From positions 38,294,608 through 38,358,607 of the forward strand of contig NC_041018.1 of the NCBI RefSeq assembly GCF_004193775.1: 64,000 nt of DNA. Direction: 5' to 3'. The notes under the pieces were generated by a model. That model was not told the origin of the DNA. It was given only the letters and a program-made list of their open reading frames with translations, and searched no databases. How positions within the stretch are numbered: the first letter of the stretch is position 1; the number at the start of each line of letters is the position of its first letter. This stretch comes from Glycine soja (taxonomy: Eukaryota; Streptophyta; Magnoliopsida; Fabales; Fabaceae). This document shows positions 1 through 9,400 of this stretch, piece by piece. The position numbers and the translations under genes were made by a program.

Positions 1-346
1 ATTCTTTGGATACCACTACTCAGACAAACACGAGAGGCAAGACAAGACCGAGGATCCCTCGGCAAAAGGGATAGTGTTTGGCCATTATTTGGCTGGATCA
101 TCTTTTTTTATGGTTATTGAGATGTCCTTCCGAATGTTGGACAAAACAAAGCAAAGAACGAAAAAAAAAAAATACTCATAAACCAACACCAAAATAAAAC
201 ATAAAGGAAAAAAACCCATGAATAGAAAAACACAAATACCAAAACCCAACAACAAGACGCATGAAAAGTGTGTCAAATAAAGCGAAACCCACTACAAGCT
301 AGAAGTGGGTTACACGATCTCTTTCATCACACACGAGCCTCCTAGG
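1..346. other. Intergenic, no gene recognised
   Basis: AT-rich sequence before the hAT element. Open frames here are short and low in complexity (long F/L/V runs opposite poly-A tracts). I see no domain, splice pattern or RNA gene. Confidence 0.5.
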
Positions 347-1425
347 TAGGGGTGTCAAACCGAGTCAGGCCCGTTCTCCAAAAAAGTTGGACTGGACTAG
401 AATTTGAGACTCGTAAACCATTTAGGCTTGGCCCGTTTAGCCCGCAAGCCCAATGGGCTAGAGAAGGGTCAGGGCGGGCCAGCCCGCGGGCTAGTGCTTT
501 TTTAAAAAAAAAATAGATTATGGACTCTGAAATGACCCAAATGCACTCTCATAGTCCAAATGGCCCAAACGCATGCAAGCTAGACCAGACCCTCACGGCC
601 TCTTGAATTGAATCTCATTTCTCATTCTCTTGAATCTCTTCTTGCATTTTACAACACATATGGATGTACTTGATTGGTGGAAAACTAATAGTCCAAGATT
701 TCCACATCTTTCTATTATGGCTTGTGACTTGCTGAGCATACCATTTACAACTGTTGCATCTGAATCTGCATTTAGCATTGGATCTCGCATTCTCAACAAG
801 TATAGAAATCGCCTCTCATCCAATTGTGTGGAAGCAATTATTTGTACTCGCAATTGGAAGCATGGCTTCAATGAGGGTAAATAACTTCATTATTTATTTT
901 ATATTATTTTGGTAATTATTTGTCACTTCTCACTTTTTTTTTCTTTTTTATAGATGATGATGATTTGTTTGATGAAGATTCAATTGTGAAGACAACTTCT
1001 TCCAAGGGTGCATCCAATGTTGTTGATGTAGATTAGAGGCACACAAGGTGACAAGGTCATCTAGATTCTAGATATTGAAGTTTGTGATAGGTTTTATTCT
1101 TTTATTGGTTACTACTAGTATATTATTATTTTTAGTTATAAAAAATTATAAAGAGACATTAGTTAGATTCAAAATTGATGTTGCCAACAACGATAAAGGA
1201 CAATGCTAAATTAATGTTACCAACAATGATAAAGGACAATACAAAATCTGGAAAAAAAAATTAAATTGGCGGGCTGGCGAGTGGCCTGCGAGCTAGCTTG
1301 AAACGGGCCAGGCTAGGAAAGGTAGCCTGTTTTGCTTAGCGGAGCGGGCTAGGCTGGCCCGTTTATGGCAGGCCAAAAGCGGACTGGGCCAAAACGGGTC
1401 GGGCCGACCCTTATTGACAACCCTA
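347..1425 (+). mobile_element. hAT-superfamily element, internally deleted, about 1.08 kb
   Basis: The left end reads TAGGGGTGTCAA and the right end TTGACAACCCTA, imperfect terminal inverted repeats of about 12 bp. The flanks are CTCCTAGG (339-346) and CTCCAGGG (1426-1433), an 8-bp target duplication with 6 of 8 bases matching; 8 bp is the hallmark of hAT insertion. Both subterminal regions are GC-rich and carry many copies of GGCCCGTTT- and GGGCTAG-like motifs in both orientations, unlike the AT-rich surroundings. The only coding remnant is the transposase C-terminus, so the copy is non-autonomous. The TIRs, flank length and encoded domain agree with one another. Confidence 0.8.
660..1036 (+). 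pseudogene. hAT transposase C-terminal fragment (dimerisation domain)
   Basis: The frame reads MDVLDWWKTNSPRFPHLS, then PFTTVASESAFSIG and NRLSSNCVEAIICTRNW. These are the conserved blocks of the hAT C-terminal dimerisation domain (Dimer_Tnp_hAT), as in plant RICESLEEPER-type proteins. The first exon ends at 876 (G|GTAAAT); an intron runs to TTATAG at 953; the second exon, 954-1036, adds an acidic tail (DDDDLFDEDS) and stops at TAG. The BED zinc finger and the RNase H-like catalytic core are absent, so this is an internally deleted transposase with its 3' exon structure preserved. It lies inside the hAT element at 347-1425. Confidence 0.78.
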
Positions 1426-1433
1426 CTCCAGGG

Positions 1434-1975
1434 AAACGAGCATGATTTTCTCCTATTGTTTTTTGAAGTGTTCAAATGTTTTAAGGTTGAAGGAAAAAGG
1501 TATTTTGGGAATCAAAATTCATTAAAAGGTCATGGATATGCACATTTTTCCCTTTAGTTAAAATGTTAAAAGTTAACGAACTTAATGGGTCAGGGGAGGC
1601 ATGTGTAACTGTTGCTCAACAATTAAGGGAGTTTTTTAGGTGTTAAAACTGGAAGGGATACATGTGTAATTTTTACAAATCTCAGGAAAAGTTTGTGTGA
1701 TTCACTCTTATAAATATTGTTTGTTAGATCATATCTAAATTATCAAAATTAAAAAAAAATATATGCATATTTTTAAGTGATCATGTAACTACTAGCTAAC
1801 TTGTTGTATGGTCAGTTTATTTTCACTAAAAACCGAATGAAAGAAAAATGAAGGATGAAATATTTTGTGGCCCAAATTTATAGTTTTTTGTATGTTTTAA
1901 TCTTAATCATTCAATAAAAGATCTAGCAATTAATATTTATTTCTCTCACTCTTTTAAAATAAGTCATCTTGCTTG

Positions 1976-1977
<2 letters not shown>
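1434..1977. other. AT-rich intergenic spacer
   Basis: No coding frame, RNA gene or element end that I recognise between the hAT element and the microsatellite. Confidence 0.45.

Positions 1978-2044
<67 letters not shown>
1978..2044. repeat. Compound (AC)n(AT)n microsatellite
   Basis: About 19 AC units run straight into about 14 AT units. An open frame can be read across it but is only the simple repeat. Confidence 0.95.
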
Positions 2045-2046
<2 letters not shown>

Positions 2047-2130
2047 TATAATTAATTTTAATATTTATTTTATTTTTTATAAAATAAAAAAATATGCATT
2101 TAGAGGATATTTTACCATAGTGAGTTGGAA

Positions 2131-2133
<3 letters not shown>

Positions 2134-2189
<56 letters not shown>
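2134..2189. repeat. (TA)n microsatellite
   Basis: Near-perfect TA tract of about 56 bp, followed by a short GA-rich stretch. Confidence 0.95.
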
Positions 2190-2193
<4 letters not shown>

Positions 2194-2268
2194 TAAAGAG
2201 AAAGAGAGAGAGATTTTGTGCGCATCCAATATCATATACATAAATATTTATATTTTTATGAGAAAAAT

Positions 2269-2365
2269 GATTTTACACTGTTAATGTAAAAAGTTTTACA
2301 CAATTATCCAATCACAATCCACCATGTATTGTAAGTTTGTTGACTTTTAAAGTAATCCAAGTAAT
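2269..2365. repeat. Dispersed repeat, copy A (MITE-like)
   Basis: The core ATCCAATCACAAT..CCATGTATTGTAAG followed by TTTGTTGACTTTTA recurs at 54055-54205 with few changes. Both copies follow a TTTACACTGT/ACAGTGTAAA-like stretch, which suggests a small dispersed element. Exact ends are not clear. Confidence 0.45.
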
Positions 2366-2801
2366 GATTTTGATGTGTTCACACACTTGTACTCATACAC
2401 TATTTAATAAAACAAGTGTTTTGGTGGTCACATATGTGTGTCCTTCATGTTTTATATTTTCATACATATATATGCTATGATTTTATGAATGCGTTAATTA
2501 ATACATTTTTCTAAGGTAATGAACTCAAGGAGAGTCTCATTCATCCTCACATAATTCGCTCATTCATTCTGATAACATAATTGCTCTAATTATGAAATAA
2601 ATGCTTTGATTATGTTTTTAGAAGATATCTTTACACTTTGAAAATTAACAAGTTTGTTGATTTTCAAAGGTATATTCCTCAAATACACAAATCAAAAGTA
2701 CATGGTGCACAACGGTACATCCTAAACTATTATGGTACTCTGATCCTAAAATCCTTATCTTACAATTTGAATATCAAAATTTATACGGTTTGTCATAATA
2801 A

Positions 2802-4127
2802 AAAATGGGGAGATTGTTGAGTCTAACCGCGTCCAAGTGACATTGAACTTTACCAAACAATTATATCCCTAAGATTTTGATATTAACAAAGTATAAATTT
2901 TATGTATTAACCTTTCATGCTTAATATACATATCATTTTATCTCTATGAAATATAAGCAGAAAAGCATGAATAGAAAGGTTTTGGATGATAGGCAAAGTA
3001 TCAGTAACTAAATGATACTGCTTCTGCGTCCAGTCCTGAGAAGACGAGTGCTTTCACACTTGACTCGCAATACAAAAGCATGGAATAGTTACATGATCCT
3101 CAAGAACTGAAAGCAATCACAAGAAAGTAACGTCTATAGGCTCAGTAAGAAACTTGTGCCATAGCACAAAAAAAAAAGATTTAAATTATCTTATCTTGAT
3201 ATTTTTAATTCATTTTGTCTTATATTGTTAACGTTTCTTTCAATTTGTATGCTAAAGTCAGCTCTAAGCACTAGGCAACACTAACAAATTGTATTTCTCT
3301 GAAGATATGTTGCAAAAAGCGTTTGTGGACCCCATTCTCTCTCTGCACAATAGCGACTTCATGTCAAGCGCTAAAGCTATTATACAACGACTAACTGGGA
3401 TCTTTCAACAGATCAAAACTCTAAAGTCTATATAAAGCTTGAAGATGTTCATGTTAAATGAGTCAAATCATAAGAGAATATTCTAAGACAAAACAAACAA
3501 GTACTGTAACATTGTTGGTCCATTGGACGAAAGAAACTTTAGCGAATTGATTGAATCTTAGCTCTGCTAAGTTAGTGAGTTTCATTATATTCGAGCTTAC
3601 TATGTAAATACTCTTTAAGTGATTAGAATCCATTTTCTATCAAACATATATTGTTTGTGAAAGCCAAGAGTGGCTTAGTGACAAAGAATACTTGAGTCTT
3701 AATCTCAAGGGAGATTAAGCCTAGTACCAGGAGTGACCTAGAGAGTACTCATTGTAGCCAAAAGTGACATAGAGAATACTTGATTGTAATAAAAGATTTG
3801 ATTAGTGGAACCTTTTAAGGTTTGAAGGAGAATTTGACGTAGCCCAAGAGTTGGGATGAACTAGTATAAAACCTTTGTATTTTCAGTATTACTTCTATAT
3901 AACATGTTATTTTCTTTAAGTCACTTCTACACTATCTTATCCAAGTTTTGTGAACGGGTTTTCTAAGCAAAGTAATTTAGAACCCCTTGGATGAAATCCT
4001 TCGTCCATTGATATCTGCTTGAGAAAAGTTTTTATTAGTTTTTGAAAGACTAGTTTTATCCTTCACACTATTCAACCCTCCCTTCCAATGTGCTTCAGGT
4101 ACTTCAACCAAATCAAGTTACAAATAA
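2802..4127 (+). mobile_element. Degenerate LTR with polypurine tract (copia/SIRE-like?)
   Basis: AAAAATGGGGAGAT at 2801-2814 is a typical polypurine tract, followed at 2815 by TGTTGAG, a usual LTR start. About 1.2 kb downstream, near 4065-4090, comes CACTATTCAACCCTCCCTTCC, resembling the pyrimidine-rich region near the end of SIRE-type copia LTRs. No pol sequence that I can recognise precedes the tract. The right boundary is approximate and the family assignment is from memory of such LTRs. Confidence 0.4.
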
Positions 4128-4889
4128 TAATAAATAGATAGTAATTGGAGATAATCAATAAAAAAATTGTTAAGCTAGTTGTCAGTTAAAAGTGCGGTTT
4201 CAAAAAAAACTCTTATTTTTTTTTGTTTATGAATAATTCCTAAAAATATTATAGTTATAATTCAATATAAAGATTAGAATTATAATATAGGAAAAATAAT
4301 GTTGTTAGTTTGAGCGGAGTTGAGACTCGATCCCCTCTTTAAGTAAGGTCTCAATTTGAGCCTGTGATGTAGGAAAAAAGTGGTTGGAAAAAGAGACACC
4401 ATTACATCTAGTTAACTAGGTTTTTTGACATTAATGTCATGTAACACAAAAAATAAAATAGAATGTTATTATCTCGATTTATTTTTATTCATTATTCATA
4501 AAGAAAATCATTTTTTTCGATAATAAATTCATTCATTCATAAAATGCACAAGGTGTGCTCGTAAAAGATACAAAGAAATGTGTCCAACTGAGATTCTACT
4601 ACCTATATCCATATGTATGCTAACCAAAGTAAGACCCTCCAAAACACCAACATTTCATTATACTCTATTACTATATCCATTAATACCCTTGGCAAAAGAA
4701 TTTGGATCTTAATTTATATGCTCATGATGCACATAGGAGAAGATACAAAACTTTTGGACAAGAAAAACAAAACACCATTACCAAAAAGTTCAATGAGTCA
4801 GAAATTCCACTCGTGCAATAGACACACGATCAAATCCATCATCCACTACTTATACGAGACAAAATTCTTTTTCATATGATTTTAGCCAC

Positions 4890-5402
4890 GACCAGATGAA
4901 GAACATAATTTGTTGTCACAAAACCTATAGATGAAGCACTTTATCCTCAAAGATTATGACATTTCTTTGCTATCAGATTTTCCATATAATAGCACTTCAA
5001 CCAATTTGCCACCAAAATCTGTTGGCCCTACCTTGTAGCACATGGACATTTTTTCAGTATTGCTCCTTCACAAATGAAGGGAGTGCATAGACAATACCAA
5101 TCATGTTGTACCATATCTTCCAAATTAGATGTGAAACTTTGCATGAGAAAAAATAAATGAGAAACATATTTATTTACCTTTCAACATAGAGGACATGATA
5201 AGTCATTTTCCAGCACTTATATATTTCTTCTGTTGAGATTTACCTTAGTAAGGAGTCTATTATGAAAAACTCTCAAAAAGGAAGAAAGCCACCTTCGGTG
5301 GGATTTTGATGTCCCACAAACTTTTGAAGATATCCTTCTCCTAGCCTCCAACACACGTCTTGTATGAAAATCTTGAAGAAAATTGACCACATCTCCCTTC
5401 AT
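4890..5402 (-). pseudogene. LINE remnant: zf-RVT region (minus strand)
   Basis: The minus-strand frame from 5402 reads ...WLSSFLRVFHNRLLTKVNLN..., matching the stretch (FLWR.LHNRLPTKDNL.RR) before the zinc-binding region of plant LINE reverse transcriptases. After a stop at 5217 and frame changes, similarity continues with a degraded SHLFF.C.V..IW block near 5090-5130 and then fades. No RT core, endonuclease or poly-A tail was found, so this is a 5'-truncated, inactivated fragment. It points away from a second LINE remnant that starts only about 60 bp further on. Confidence 0.55.
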
Positions 5403-5459
5403 TGAACTTCAAAACTCTTTAAGGAACTTGAAATTATAACTAGAAAAAAATGTTCACGG

Positions 5460-5973
5460 GGAGTACTTATTGACACACTTTGCCTATGGTGTTTGAAAGA
5501 AGAGGAAACAACAACCCATGCTCTCCTGGTGTGTGAGAATGTTCAAAGAATTTGGTTTGTGTCCAATATAGGAATTTGCACAAACTTTACCATTGTAAAT
5601 GTGGCAACTTGGATTGGTGATGTGCTATCACAAAGGGACTAGGAATTCACAATAAGAGTTTTTGAATTAATGGGCAATTTGGAAACGAAGGAATACTTAG
5701 GTTTTCTCACATAGAGAATTGAACCTAAGACATATAATGAATTGCATGAACTCAATGGGTATGAACAGAGTGAGTCAAAATTCTCGAGTTTCCCAAAAAC
5801 ATAACAACTTATGGAAGACGTCGATTGATGGAATGGTAAAGGTTAATTTTGATGCCTCTGTAAAGAAAGCTTATGGATCAAGATTTGAAGTTGTGTTTCA
5901 CGATCAAAATGGAAAACATTTGTCCTTAACTACTCTCTTTATTACTACTTGCTTCAAACCTCTTTTGGCATAA
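5460..5973 (+). pseudogene. LINE remnant: zf-RVT and RNase H-like region (plus strand)
   Basis: The frame from 5460 reads TLCLWCLKEEETTTHALLVC, a CxxC...H...C zinc-binding block typical of the zf-RVT domain of plant L1-like elements, and stops at 5640. From about 5800 another frame reads ..DGMVKVNFDASVKKAYGS.., the start of the plant LINE-type RNase H domain (VKVNFDA with the first catalytic Asp). The rest of the RNase H domain is missing or frameshifted. It is a degenerate 3' portion of a LINE. Confidence 0.6.
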
Positions 5974-6440
5974 CTATGGTCTTCATGTGGGCTATAAAGA
6001 TGCCAACAAGTATATGCTTTTCTAACACTATTTTTGAAACTAGTAGAGGGTGTGACTTGACACTTTTTTTTAACACAAAGAGAAGAGATAATTTAATGGA
6101 TGACTAACTAGTTAGATTAACTTTTGAACTTCATAAAATGTATTGGGGTTAAGGAGACTCCATCAAATTATGACTGATTTTGAGTCTGATGTAGTTGCCT
6201 TAAATTTTTCTATTAATAACTAAAAGATAACGTTTACCTAAAAAAAAATGATCTATAGTTATTTGTTATTTTAAAAATTTAACATAAAAATAATTAACAA
6301 TTTTCAATTATATTCTTATAATAAAAAAAACAATAGTAATTTATAAAATATCAAATAGTAATAAACAAGAGAGATAAACCCCGAGCGGGATTCTATAACA
6401 CAGTGGTGCCGTGACGAACTGCGAGCTCAATGGAGGCGGA

Positions 6441-9400
6441 ATGGTGAGCCCGAACGTGGCGGCGCCGGTGAGGTTCCCTTCGCGCTTTGATCTAAGTTAT
6501 ACTAACGCTCCCTCGTTTACACCCAAAAGAGCCACGACAATGGCTTCAGGGGAGCAAAAAGCACCACCCCAAACCCAAAGGTTGCAAATTTATCCCAATA
6601 CAAATTCTGGGGTCTCTCCTTTCTGGAGAGGTATCTAACTGGAGGGGTCTCTAGCCTATTTGAAATTCCACCCCAAATGAAAAAAAAAAGTTTAATTTTT
6701 GTTGGTTTTTGTTTGCAGAGAAGTATGAAAGAGAAGCCAAGAGGTATTGGGATGTTTTCTACAAGCTCCACAAGGACAGAGTTAGTTTTTTCATTAGTAT
6801 TTATTGTGTTTTTGGTCTCTGTCAATACTAATTTTGTTGCTCACTTGTGTATTCAATCAATACTATTTGTGATTGTGGTGCCTCTCTTTTGAAAAAGGCA
6901 AAAATTGTGTATTATTATTATTATTAATAAAAACTGGTCATTAACACTAGGAGTGTAAATAACCAGAAACAGGTTACAACCAGTGGATCAAATAATAGTG
7001 GATAGAGTTTACATTTCAAAGCATCCCACACAAACTTCCCATGCATGTTGTGTGTTTGTTTTTCCATTGAACACCAACCAAACAGAAGTTGTTGCTTCTC
7101 ACAAAACGGTGCTTTAGAACGTGTGTCCATGGAATGAAACGGTAAACCAAATGTTGCCTCCAAATTTTCCACACAGCAGCAAACCAGAAGACAACCTGCC
7201 AGATTTTTGCCTTTTGATATGTCACTTACCTAGTTTTTAAGTTTCTCTCTCTCTCTCTCTCTTCTTTTATTTTAATGATCTTCTAGGCATTTGTTATGTG
7301 TAATTTGACTTTAGTGATAATACCTTCAGTTTTTTAAAGATCGGCACTACTTGGATAAGGAATGGGGCGAATACTTTTCTGTGAGTGAAAAGAATTAATA
7401 TCTTTATTTTATATTTGATTTGATTTGATTTGTGTTCTTTCAATGTGTTGTAATGGTTTAAGTGATTTTCAATTTTCAGGGGGGAGGAAGAAAAGTGTTT
7501 TTGGAGGTATATATTCCTGGATCAAACTCTTTCTGCTTCTATGGTTTATTAGTTTATCCTTTATTGTTTAAATGACTCTGGAATTATAATGTTGAGCATA
7601 TATAATGTTGCAATTGGATTAGTGTGAAAGGAAAGGATAGTTATCCTGATTTTAAGCCATACTGTGATCGTGGAGTAGAACCTTCCAGCATTGATTTTCT
7701 TCTCTTCTATTCATCATTTGTGATATTTGCAATGTTTATTTATTGATGAAGTACTTTTTCTGTTTATGCTCCTCTCCAGGAGGTCTTTGGTCTAGTGAGT
7801 TTCTTAATAAGTGAATCTGTCTGCTAAACAGGTTGGCTGTGGAGCTGGAAATACTATCTTTCCTGTCATAGCATCAAATCCAGATGCTTTTGTTTATGCG
7901 TGTGATTTCTCACCATGAGCTATTGAGTTGGTTAAGGTTGGAAATCTCCTTCTTGTAAACTCTATGTCCAATCATCATATGTTTGTATATGTGCTTGTAT
8001 AGTGACTTGACTTGGCTGTATGCTTTTTGATTCAATCTTGATATTGTTAGAATGCAAGTGAGTAAGAAGTCCTACATTGGGTAGGAATGAGCAATTTGAT
8101 CCACATATAAGTGAGAAGGACCTACAAACCTAATGCCTTGAGGTTTTTGGGTTGGGTGTGGTGTCAAGTTCATTTGTGTGGTTTTCTTGTGACTCATTGA
8201 TGGAGATCTCCCCAATGTTTTATTCTCTTGCATTCCCTCACAAATCTGTTAGTGTGAATATTTCTGGTAAGGTTCATGCAGAGAAATGTAAATTCACACC
8301 AATGTCTGTAACATTGTGTAAAATAGACATTGATGAACCATCTTAATTTGTGGTCTTTAATGCCACATTATGGGTATAAATTGTGGAAACTACCTCTTTT
8401 ACACAGTTTATTCATTAGTATGTAGGTGGATGGAATTTTGCAACTTTTGTCCCTTTAGAATGTTCCATTCGGTGGTCCTCTTCCACAATTCATCTAACTT
8501 TAGGCCTTATGAGCTCTAAATCTCTTGTCATAGAAGGGCACACTTTATGTTGGTTTAAAAGGAATGAATTTGTACTGCTTATCTATTCTGTTATAAAATA
8601 AAGAAGTGTAATGCTTTTTGTTTATATACATCTAGTGAGGATGAAGCTATTTTCTTAATTGCAGTCACATGAAGACTTCAAGGAATCCCATGTTAGTGCT
8701 TTTGTCTCGGATTTGACAGCTGATGATCTGTGCAATGAGATTCTTCCATCTTCAGTTGATATTGTTACAATGGTATTGAAATTCTGAATGGCAGTTTAAA
8801 ACTTAAAGTTAATGTAGACCAGAGTGATTATGTGATAGCATTTGCTTTTGTTTGTTGCAAGCAATCATTTTCTTGCCTTATTTCCGATAACTTTTTTGCT
8901 CTTATTATTGAGAATTAGTCATGAAACTTGTTTATGTAGCTGACATTGTAAGCAGATATTTATGTTGTCTACAGTGTCCCCAGAAAAGATGCCTCTAGTT
9001 TTGCAAAATATTAGAAAAGTTATCAAGGTAAGAAATAATTCATTATATTTTCCAAAAACTTCGCTAGATAACTTGTTTGCATGTGATGAAAGTCATACCC
9101 TTTCTCCATTTGCAGCCAAATGGATATGTGTTGTTCCGAGACTATGCTACTGGAGACCTTGCTCAGGTGGATTATGTTGCACTTTATCTTTTTAAGTCTT
9201 CCAGAAATTGAAAAGTCTACAATTATTGTCCAATTTATTTTCTTCTGATAATTAGAACTAAATGTGTTGGAATAAATGAAATCAGTAATAAAGTTCCTTG
9301 ATGATCATACAAATTTATTGATGAATTAGAACGACTGGAGAGAAAAGTTTGAAACAGAGAATGTTCATATTCGTTCCAGAAAAGACATTGTAGTCATTTG

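Noticed and set aside
1973..2284. 103-codon open frame across the (AC)n(AT)n tracts
   Set aside because: Made almost entirely of simple repeats (HTHTH..., IYIYI...); not a gene.
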